From the NCBI GenBank assembly GCA_030734395.1, contig JAUZTG010000020.1:1984001-2048000 (forward strand): 64,000 nucleotides of DNA. Reading direction: 5' to 3'. A program made the position numbers and the translations under genes. This DNA comes from Sarocladium kiliense. Lineage: Eukaryota; Ascomycota; Sordariomycetes; Hypocreales; Sarocladiaceae. The notes under the pieces are model-generated. The model saw only the letters and a program-made list of their open reading frames with translations. It made no database searches and was not told the DNA's origin. Numbering within the stretch: the stretch's first letter is position 1; each line of letters opens with the position of its first letter. Below, piece by piece: positions 55,149-64,000 of this stretch.

Positions 55149-56641
55149 ATGCTGTTCTCGAAGTCTGCAGTAGGTCTTTTGGTCGCTGCTTGCAGCGCCA
55201 TCGCTGCGCCGCCCAGCAAGCCCGTCAAGAAGGATGTCATTGTCATTGGTGGCGGTGCTTCCGGTGCGCACGCGGCTGTCCGTCTGCGTGACGACTACGG
55301 CCTTTCTGTTGCTCTGATTGAGAAGCAGGACATTCTAGTATGTTGAGACTAGTGAATGCTTGTGTATCTCTTCTAAGCGCTCACATATCCTAGGGCGGCC
55401 ATGTCAACAGCTACACCGACCCAGAGACCGGCGACGTCTACAACTATGGCGTCCAGACTTTTGTCGAGACTGGCAACGCCACGGGCTTCGTCAACCGGTT
55501 CGGAATCGACACCATGGCCCCGCCTCGCGTGCCTCTCACAACGCAGTATATCGACTTCAAGACCGCTAAGCAGCTTAACTACACAGGTCCCACGTCGGAT
55601 GAGCAGAGAGCGGCTCTTGTCAAGTATCTCGAGCTCTGTGAGAAGTACGAGCACATGCTCAACCCAGGTTACTGGGAGTTCCCCAAGCCTGGACGCATTC
55701 CCCAGGAGCTTCTCATGACTTTTGGCGACTTCGCCAAGAAACACGGCATTGAGGCCGCCGTCCCCATTATCTGGCGTGTCGGTGCCATGGGTGTCGGCGA
55801 TGCTACCAAGGAGATGACCTTCTACGTGATGCAGACTTTCGGCGCTCCCCTCACACGCAACTTCCTCGGACTGGCTACCAGCTGGATCCCCGCTTCTGGT
55901 CGCAGCCAGGACCTGTACGATGCCATTGACAAGCACCTCGGAAAGGATGTCTACCGCTCCAGCACTGTCATTGACGCTCAGCGCAAGAAGTGTGGTGTTC
56001 ACGCTACTGTCCAGAACAACAAGACAGGCAAGAAGACTGAGATCCAGGCACGCGCGCTCGTCATTGCCATTGAGCCCACCGCCAGCAACATGGGCCCCTT
56101 CCACCTCGACGAAGAGGAGAAGGCGGTGTTCAACAAGTTCAAGTACACCAACATCTGGGCTGGTATTCTTGCCAACGAGGCCCTCCCCGTCGGAGGATCC
56201 CTCACCAACATGGACCCTGGCGTCGAACAGCCTAAGCCCCAGAACTGGCTCGCTTACCCTGATCTGCCCTTCAGCGTGCGCTTCGACTACATGGGCGCTG
56301 AGAAGCTGTTCCGTATCATGATTCAGGGTGACGGCAGCATGAACGATGCCGGTGCGCGCGCCCTGATCCAGAAGGACTTCGAGCGCATGATTGATGCTGG
56401 TCTCCTCCCCGAGCCCAAGTCTCGTAAGATCGAGTATGTTGCTTGGGAGTCTCACGGACCGATGCACGCTCGCGCCTCGCGCAACGACATTGAGCAGGGT
56501 TTCCTCCAGAAGCAGTATGCTCTTCTTGGAAGACACTCGACCTGGTACACTGGTGGAGCTTTCTCCATGAACTTCCAGACTTCTCTCTGGGAGTACAATG
56601 ATGTTATGCTGCCCAAGCTGGTTAAGTCTCTGAAGGCGTAA
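55149..56641 (+). CDS. Secreted FAD-dependent oxidoreductase (amine-oxidase / beta-cyclopiazonate-dehydrogenase-like)
   Basis: Two exons, 478 aa: 55149-55337 and 55394-56641, with a 56-nt intron (GTATGT...CTAAG...CCTAG) inside the FAD domain. Residues 1-20 (MLFSKSAVGLLVAACSAIAA) are a signal peptide. The Rossmann dinucleotide motif is VIVIGGGASGAHAAVRL (about 30-46), followed by an acidic end to the second strand (LIEKQDILGGHVNS), as in FAD amine oxidoreductases. The C-terminus has HARASRNDIEQGFLQKQYALLG and WYTGGAFSMNFQTSLWEYND, matching fungal proteins annotated as flavin amine oxidases or beta-cyclopiazonate dehydrogenases. Substrate unknown; there is no biosynthetic partner nearby, so a cyclopiazonate role is not implied. 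Codon use is strongly biased, suggesting good expression. Confidence 0.87.
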
Positions 56642-57978
56642 TTGTCCATAAAGCTAGTAAAGGCACTCCCATAGACTCACATATTGTACATATGGAACTT
56701 TGAGATCATTCAAGGATGTCAGCTCCATTCATCTCACCCATACAAAGCCTACCTAAACATATGATTCAGTGATTTTGGCCGGCCATCCTCTGCATGACGT
56801 CCACTTTAACTCTTTACCATTCAAATATTTGGTTGCAGGGTTAAGAAATTGTAATGTTGCCTCTAATCAGTTCATGATCCCTCTGTCAAGTGCAAGGGTG
56901 ACAATCATCACTGTTCCCCACCTGCCCTGAGCCTGAGGGGAACCATCACTCATACACATCACATCTGGTTTGCTTGCTTTGTAATTCGAACCCTGTGTAA
57001 TTGATCTCTATTCTCTTTATTCGCTCCTTTGACCGTGACACGTAACACCCTCGACGCTCGTCCCCGGGAGGCTCAGAGCATGACTGCGACGAAGATTTCA
57101 TCAAACGGCATTGAAACCGTCGGAAGCGGGGTGAAGGATAATCGCAACTTCGTCACACTCACCTTTGTTTTATTATGGCAGAAGCTGTAGAGAGGCGTAG
57201 CCTGTGTGGGCTGATGAGGATGGCGTATGCCAAGGGCTCTTTTTTGTTGGCCGTGCCTTGGGGCACGGGGCGTCATAGTCAGCATGTGCTCTTTTTGCGT
57301 TGCGCCGTGGCTTTGTACGAGTGATGTTCAATACCAATGGCTTTACTCGCGGCTGGTATCCCAGTTGACTTGAATACAAGCCATAAAGCCCCATAGATAG
57401 AGGCTGGGTTCGGTGCAACTGAAGCTCTCAATCTAGCTATGTTGTATGTGGATGTTACAAACTACATCTACTTGCCTACTTGCAGGGTACTTCAGACAGC
57501 TGACGAGGGTACGGCTGCCACCCTGCTGTCCTTTTCATAGATGGCTCAAATTCGAGATGTTCTATCGTAAGCTTACGGTTGGGTGTTTGTCGTCAGGAGA
57601 AAGGGCCTGGTCGTCCGAACAAGGCTGCCAAAATCGGCAAGAGTTGAACGCATGTAACAATTTGTCCTGACTGTAATGACGTAGGCGGAATTTGATCTTG
57701 GCCAATGTCGGCAGAAGGCAAAGCACAGCGTTGGTGAGGTACACATGCACAATCCCGACAGCAGGCACTCCATGGATCAACGGCGCTCGACCCACGATAG
57801 GTTCACTCGCCAAAGCGGGATAACCACATGAAGGCCTTGGCTCTTACCCCAGCGGCACAGCACTGGTGGCCTGCTATGCTGCCGCGCAATGACCATAAAA
57901 TGAGATGAATTCACTGACTCGGAAACGTCTTTGTTGTCGCTCTATTCTTCAACTTATCGTGTACATATCTCTGTCCGT
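56642..57978. other. Intergenic gap, no gene seen
   Basis: 1.3 kb with short ORFs only. No repeat, RNA gene or motif worth naming. Confidence 0.45.
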
Positions 57979-59509
57979 ATGACCGCCCTACACAGCATGT
58001 TAGCCGTCCGTTTCGCTGTTGTTGCGCTATGTGCGTTTATACCCCGTGAGTCGTTTACTCGGAAGGAAAATTTGGTGACGGAACGATTCTGATGAGTGAC
58101 GGCTTCTAGATGTCATTGCACAGGTTGATTATGAAGATGTGCCTAACGTCTTTTCCCAAGATGCGCTAGACGACATTCGCAGCGAATGCAAGACCGTCGA
58201 TGATGATCTCTTCATAGGATCAAATTGGACGGGTGATGCCAACCTTGATGGCATCGAAGTGATCACGGGATCCCTCAAGCTTTTTGCGTGCAGTGCGTTC
58301 GTGGCGTCTCTGAACCCCGGTCCCTGTGAGGACGCATCGGATAGCTCCTTCACTGTTTCGAGTTCGACCTTGAAGGAGGTGGGAGAATTCATTGAGAAAT
58401 CTCCTGGCGCTCTGGTCAAGTCCATGAAATTCCCGAAACTCGAGTCGGTAGGAGGCCGGGTGGACATTCTCGATAACGGACACCTGGAAGAGCTGGATCT
58501 GACGGATCTGAGCAAAGTTGACCATTTACTTATCAACGGCACGGCGAAACTCAAGAACGTCAAAGCAAACGGCATTCATAACGTGACCTGCAAAGGTCGT
58601 GATTGCGGCATTCAGCTTTGGAACTGCAACGGCCTCGAGTCAATTGGGAATCTGGCAACCGGGAATACCACGAGCCAAAACAATAAGAATCCGGAACTCC
58701 GGCTCGGGTCTAATGATGACAATGTGGGCAATGGTCTTGCCAATACGGAAATAGTATTTGGCTGGACGAACACGAGCCTTCTACACGTTGAGGGCCCAGG
58801 AATGACACTTCGTCTTGGAGGTTCGGAGATTGAGGAGATGTACGTCGAGAACGGGTATTTTCGACTTGATACTCAGTTCAAGCGTTCGGACGACTTGCGC
58901 AACCTGACAATCGGCACGGCCCTATACTCATCGAAGGGAATGCGTGGAGGGACCACGGAAGAGCTGGAACTCGAGAAAATTGACTTTCCCTTCGACCATG
59001 TCTTCGATCTCCAAGTGACCACCGCGGTAAGCCTCAATGATTCGGTTGAGCGAATTAGCCTACCCGAAAGAGCCAGCAGATGGGACGGGGTCAACTTGAA
59101 GATGGAGATGGCCCGGACCAAGTTCGAGGCGGAGAGCGATAACGGAACGACGATGTGGCATTGGCCTCAGTACATGGGAGACGTGGAACTCGTTGGACAG
59201 ATCGACATGGACTTGTTGTAAGTGACTATTACAGTACCTTCATCGCTCAGGGTGAGGCAGCAAGACTAACATCGCGTGCGCAGTGAGCTCTTCAGGGAGC
59301 AAGTTACCCGCGTCTACGGTAATTTCCAGGTCTCGTCCACTAGCGATGGTCTTGAATGTAAGGAGCTGAAGGACCGCATTCAAGGGAAGATCAATGGCAT
59401 ATTCAGCTGTTTCTCCTATGAGTCTGAAAGCGGAGGCAGCATGGACGTGGTGAGATGGCTATTTGTAGCTGGACTTGCCACCTTTTCCGGGCTATTCCTG
59501 GCACTCTGA
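57979..59509 (+). CDS. GPI-anchored cell-wall protein, Ecm33/Sps2-like
   Basis: Three exons, 466 aa: 57979-58045, 58110-59217, 59284-59509; introns 64 and 66 nt. The N-terminus (from MTALHSMLAVRFAVV; a second ATG at 57997 is possible) is a signal peptide. The body is a leucine-rich, receptor-L-like repeat region (LESVGGRVDILDNGHLEELDLTDLSKV, in parts) with many N-glycosylation sites such as NGT, NVT, NTT and NTS. It ends in a hydrophobic tail (WLFVAGLATFSGLFLAL) preceded by small residues (ESGGS), a GPI-attachment signal. Ecm33/Sps2 proteins support cell-wall integrity and polar growth. Cysteines near both ends (ACSAF...GPC, CFSY) fit the fold. Sequence divergence from classical Ecm33 is large, so the subfamily is moderate. 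Confidence 0.8.
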
Positions 59510-60357
59510 GGAGATATTTGATCGTTTCTACTGCGAGGGTCTTGGGAGTGCGAGATTGAGGTTTTGTATGGCTCATCTGAAGGATTTGGTAGGAAGATAT
59601 TTATTGTTAAGTTTGTTGAGACGAGTCGCGCGGATAGTTGAAGTTTAGGGACTGTCTTGCCACTATAGTAGACCTGTCATTCAAGCAAAGTGTCAAATAA
59701 TTGCAGCGGTTATGTAGTATAGACAGGCATTCGAAATCATAAGGCTGAATTGTCTGTTGCGTTATCTGTGCCGTTGGCTTGCCACCAATGTGAGAGTTGG
59801 CGGTGGCGTGAAGCCGTGCTACGCCTCGGCATACTGTGCAAGCATTCGTCAATAGCACTGTGCATCCTCCCCAATAGCCCGCCGTAAACACAGTGCCGCT
59901 ACCCGAAACTGGTTGCACCGCCCTTCGCCTCCACTCTTCGTGCTTCAGGCATCCCGTGGCCAGCCATTCGTGCATCCATCCATCCACCTCAGTCCAACCT
60001 CGTCAACCCATCGTCCTGCAATCATCGCTGTAGTCGACCTTCGTCGTCTCTTCCACCTCCAACATCGTCGCCGGACCATCATCTCCTGGCTACCCGGCCT
60101 ATCGCACCCCTAGCAACCAGAGACATTTCCCACCTAGCCTTGCCCTGCGTCATCAAGCAGTCGACACTCGATCAGCCGCCCAAGTGCGATCCACGCCATT
60201 CTCCACACTGCTAAAGTGCCAGTCAGCAGCAGCAGCCTCTCGAAACCCTTGAAACCAGCCTTTCCAGTCCCCGGCACCGGACCCCTTCTCCCCAACCCCA
60301 TAACCCTCGTCATTACCTGAATTTCTTATCTTTGCATCACACGAAACTGCCGAGATC
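59510..60357. promoter_or_regulatory. Gap and CA/CT-rich leader of the Mpv17-like gene
   Basis: 848 bp. From about 59910 the plus strand is C-rich (ccatccatccacctcag...), typical of a fungal 5'UTR. No gene seen. Confidence 0.45.
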
Positions 60358-61398
60358 ATGTCCTGGGAACTGAGCCGGCGCCGATTTGTGCGCACCATCA
60401 ACGGCAAATTCATCTACGGTCGCATCGTGAGTATTGACCCTGTTCTCGTCGCATCAGCTTCACCGGTCGCACATCCGGCGGCCCCCGTCTCGACGGTCGC
60501 TGCCAGCCTCCCTGGCCATCAACGACGACATGCACGATAGCCTCCATCTATCAGAGCGACTGCTGACGATACATAGCCTCTCCTTCACACTCTCATCTTC
60601 TTCATCGAGATGGCACTCGTCGCTCGCTTGACCGCAAGGTTCAACTCTTACTACGATGAACGACCACGTATGTTGCCTCCGCCCAGACTTCCCGACCGAC
60701 CCTCCAGATACTGACTTTTGCTGTCCAGTCATGACCATGATGGTCACCAACGCCATACTCGGTGGCATCGCCGACACCGTCGCCCAGACGATTGCCTCCG
60801 TGCGCTATCGTGCTTTCCAAAAGCCCGGCCTTTCCAAGAACGAGGATTTTGCCATCGAGATCGAAGACTACGATCGCAAGAGCTCAACCTTCGACCGACG
60901 AGACTTCGTGCCAGACACCAAAGTCGGCCCACCGCCCTTTGACTTCGAGCGTCTCACCCGATTCATGGCCTACGGTTTCTGCATGGCCCCCATTCAGTTC
61001 AAGTGGTTCAAGTTCCTGTCGAGCGCCTTCCCTATGACGAAGACAAGCCAGTTCGGGCCAGCGTTGAAGCGAGTTGCTTTCGATCAGTTCATCTTTGCGC
61101 CGTTTGGTGTGGGCGCATTCTTCACAGTCATGACGATTGCAGAGGGAGGTGGCCGTAGGGCGGTCACCAACAAGCTCCGGGACATGTACATCCCGACGCT
61201 CAAGGCCAACTTCATTGTGTGGCCGGCGGTGCAGATCGTCAACTTCCGTCTCATGCCTGTTCAGTTCCAACTTGTGAGTACAATTCATTCTATGGGTGGG
61301 GTGCATTCGTGGACTAATCATTCCTGCAGCCTTTTGTCTCAACTGTTGGTATTGCTTGGACTGCATACTTGTCTCTCACCAACGCCTCCGACGAGTAG
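60358..61398 (+). CDS. Mpv17/PMP22 family membrane protein
   Basis: Four exons, 257 aa: 60358-60426, 60577-60667, 60729-61273, 61330-61398; introns 150, 61 and 56 nt. The family hallmark is ARFNSYYDERPLMTMMVTNAILGGIADTVAQ, then FERLTRFMAYGFCMAPIQFKWFKFL, a helix with FAPFGVGAFFTVM, the conserved YIPTLKANFIVWPAVQIVNFRLMPVQFQLPFVSTVGIAW and a short C-terminus. Members (Mpv17, Sym1, PMP22) are four-helix proteins of mitochondrial inner or peroxisomal membranes, linked to stress tolerance and possibly channel activity. The first exon and its 150-nt intron (GTGAGT...CTGAC...ATAG) keep frame, but an ATG at 60610 could also start a 223-aa form. Target organelle not decided. Confidence 0.85.
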
Positions 61399-62135
61399 AG
61401 TGTCTGTCCACTGCGGGATAGCGGTATAATGTCATTGCGAGAATAGCATAGTGCAGATCCATGGGGATATTTGCACGATCGTGGCGATATGGGCTGCATT
61501 TATTTGTTATCTTGTTACGTCCTCCCGAATAACCTGGGGCAAGGACCGGTGTTTGGCGCGGTTCTACTTTTCCTGGGTCGAAGAACATTTCGTTACATGC
61601 TTGGGCCAGTAGATGATTCATTTATCTTCTTCCGAATCCATTACGTGCACGTTCCGGGTATAGGTCGTCTGCTCGGGCCTTGGGTCGCGAGAAGCCGGGA
61701 CGCCGGGCCACGGGCACTACCGATCTGTCGCTCGGGCTTGGACGGCCTGCATTTGCTGAATTCCCATACTCGAGAATGATTCTGGATGCTGAAACCCATG
61801 GACGTCTGAACACGTGAATAATGTCAATTATAAATGAGCGACATAGTGAGCGCTGGCTGTTTTGAGTGATTAAAATTCACCACGCCCCAACCAAACCACC
61901 ACCAGCGAGCGACCTTATCCTCTGTGCCATCCAGAACGTGAAGAAACGGCACGTCACTACGAGCAGACCCCACCACAGCTTCAGCGGCAAACCCCCACCT
62001 CTCTTCCATCCCTCCTCGACCTCAACAGCCCACTCTTCGCTTTTCCTCTCTTCTTTCTTCTCCTTCAATCCCAAACATACCTACGAACCAAATAACTCCT
62101 TCTAATTGACCAGACTTCCGAGAAATCTCGTCAGC
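61399..62135 (+). promoter_or_regulatory. PGK promoter and CT-rich leader
   Basis: 737 bp. TATAAA at 61829-61834 and a CACGTG box at 61811-61816 precede a dense pyrimidine tract at about 61990-62070, a hallmark of strongly expressed fungal glycolytic genes. Confidence 0.65.
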
Positions 62136-63633
62136 ATGTCTCTCTCCAACAAGCTGTCCATCACCGACGTCGACGTCAAGGGCAAGAGGGTCCTCATTCG
62201 CGTAAGTTTTGCCCCTCCTTGGAAGAACTGCCCCTCTATGGTATTCTGCTTCACCTTGATGGCCGCTTTCGTCGTCAGCAATCCCATTCTTTGCGATTGC
62301 GACTTCGTCTGCCAATCTTTAAATTCCTAGAGCCGACATTGTGTGCTGGTGTTGACTGCCAATGACACCGCTAACACCCCTCAACAGGTCGACTTCAACG
62401 TCCCTCTCGATGGCACCACCATCACCAACAACCAGCGCATCGTCGGCGCCATCCCTACGATCAAGCACGCCCTCGACAATGGCGCCAAGACCGTCATCCT
62501 CATGTCCCACCTCGGTCGCCCCAACGGTGCCGTCAACCAGAAGTACTCCCTCAAGCCGGTTGTCGCGGAACTCGAGAAGCAGCTTGGAGGCAAGAAGGTT
62601 ACCTTCGCCCCTGACTGTGTCGGCCCTGAGGTTGAGGAGATCGTGAACAAGGCTGAGGATGGTGCCGTTGTTCTGCTTGAGAACTTGCGCTTCCATATTG
62701 AGGAGGAGGGCAGCGCTAAGGACAAGGATGGAAACAAGACTAAGGCTGATAAGGCCGCTGTTGAGGAGTTCCGCAAGGGCCTGACTGCTCTTGGTGATAT
62801 CTACATCAGTGAGTATCCATCGATCGATAAGGTCTTGAGGGCATACATATACTAACACCTCATTAGACGACGCTTTCGGTACCGCTCACCGTGCTCACTC
62901 CTCCATGGTCGGCATCGACCTCCCTCAGAAGGCTGCTGGTTTCCTCATGAAGAAGGAGCTTGACTACTTCGCCAAGGCCCTTGAGAACCCTCAGCGTCCC
63001 TTCCTCGCCATCCTCGGTGGAGCCAAGGTCTCCGACAAGATCCAGCTGATCGACAACCTCCTCGACAAGGTCAACACCCTCATCATCTGCGGCGGTATGG
63101 CCTTCACTTTCAAGAAGACCCTCGATGGCATGTCCATCGGTGACTCTCTCTTTGACGAGGCTGGCTCCAAGACCGTCCAGAAGCTTATGGACAAGGCCAA
63201 AGACAAGAACGTCAAGGTCGTTCTCCCCGTTGACTACATCACCGCCGACAAGTTCGACAAGGACGCCAACACCGGCAAGGCCACTGACGCCGAGGGTATC
63301 CCCGCCGGCTGGATGGGTCTCGACTGCGGCGAGGAGTCCATCAAGCTGTACAAAGAGGCCATCGACGAGGCCAAGACCATCCTGTGGAACGGCCCCGCTG
63401 GTGTGTTCGAGTTCGAGAAGTTCGCCAACGGCACCAAGGCTACTCTTGACGCTGCCGTTGAGGGTGCCCAGAACGGCAAGATTGTCATCATTGGCGGTGG
63501 TGACACTGCTACCGTTGCGGCCAAGTACGGCGTTGAGGACAAGCTCAGCCACGTTTCCACCGGTGGTGGCGCGTCGCTCGAGCTGCTTGAGGGCAAGGAG
63601 CTGCCTGGTGTCACTGCTCTGTCAAGCAAGTAA
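62136..63633 (+). CDS. pgk1: Phosphoglycerate kinase
   Basis: Three exons, 417 aa: 62136-62201, 62388-62808, 62867-63633; introns 186 and 58 nt. The length equals the usual fungal enzyme. Signature elements are VLIRVDFNVP (joined across intron 1), SHLGRPNG, LLENLRFH, NDAFGTAHRAHSS (across intron 2), FLAILGGAKVSDKI, NGPAGVFEFEKFANGT and the nucleotide-binding IGGGDTATV. The enzyme transfers phosphate from 1,3-bisphosphoglycerate to ADP in glycolysis, in the cytosol. Extreme codon bias (C/G-ending), the CT-rich leader and an intron close to the start fit very high expression. Confidence 0.98.
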
Positions 63634-64000
63634 ATCAAGCCCAGGGATGGCTATGAGGAGGATGAATGATTGTTGAAAAGGATACTCTTGCCTAACAGAT
63701 AGGAAGCTTGTAGGCAGAAATACCATAAATACTAGTGTTTCATTTGTACAACTGCATGTCATGAATCAGAAGCCACACGTAGTACAGCATGCACGTAATG
63801 AGGGCTAGGACACAGCGCCAGCATAGATGACAACTCTGCTGGGCTTCGAACGTCAAAGGTGGTGCATGGTTTCATAGCGCCAGAGGTACCCATTCGGAAT
63901 CTATGTTGTCATTACGATCGTCCGTATTGCAGGCCTCGCATCACCCCTCGCCCGGGGAAGCGAATATGGCTCCCCACATCCACTCGACCAATCTTTCTCT
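63634..64000. other. PGK 3' flank
   Basis: 367 bp to the window end; presumably 3'UTR and spacer, nothing else recognised. Confidence 0.5.

Noticed and set aside
55373..56536. 387-codon antisense ORF within the FAD oxidoreductase
   Set aside because: Strong C/G-ending codon bias of the real gene leaves the opposite strand open; no family motif. The same applies to antisense ORFs in NOX (45318-46163) and PGK (62863-63552).

Overview
The window is nuclear DNA of a filamentous ascomycete, most likely a Sordariomycete (Fusarium/Colletotrichum-like; inferred from protein resemblance only). The evidence is many 45-80 nt introns with GT...CTAAC/CTGAC...AG signals, Zn2Cys6 regulators, a PTH11-type rhodopsin-fold protein, an EF-hand NADPH oxidase, CT-rich leaders, a split tRNA-Lys, and long gene-poor gaps. 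Gene models were spliced by hand from frame, splice signals and family motifs.

Left part (1-34 kb, accessory). It begins with the 3' part of an AA5 copper-radical oxidase, then a tRNA-Lys(UUU). A maltose-type locus follows: a GH13 alpha-glucosidase and an MFS sugar permease diverge from a shared promoter carrying direct repeats about 36 bp apart, and a Zn2Cys6 regulator converges on the permease. From 10.7 to 24.6 kb lies a pyruvate-decarboxylase-type enzyme, a wrecked Zn2Cys6 regulator, an Aro8-like aminotransferase, a methionyl-tRNA synthetase interrupted by an in-frame TAG, and a second Zn2Cys6 regulator lacking a canonical splice acceptor. Their promoters share CTCCGA/TCGGAG words. Aminotransferase plus 2-oxo-acid decarboxylase is the logic of the Ehrlich (or indole-3-pyruvate) route. 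The group looks like a co-regulated cluster that is partly decaying. A DHA2-like MFS exporter (first intron also without a usable AG), a gap with coding debris, a small cysteine-rich secreted protein and a DHA1-like MFS exporter follow.

Right part (35-64 kb, mostly core genes, nearly all with clean reading frames). In order: CsbD-like stress protein, multi-pass (FAR-17a/AIG1-like) membrane protein, BTB/POZ protein, DUF1349-like protein, NoxC-type NADPH oxidase, TFIIIB subunit Brf1, PTH11-like membrane protein, secreted FAD oxidoreductase, Ecm33/Sps2-like GPI cell-wall protein, Mpv17/PMP22 protein, and phosphoglycerate kinase.

The contrast is the most notable feature. Core genes are intact, whereas four genes between 13 and 28 kb carry stop, frame or splice-site lesions. 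No CRISPR, insertion sequence, rRNA or intact transposon was seen.
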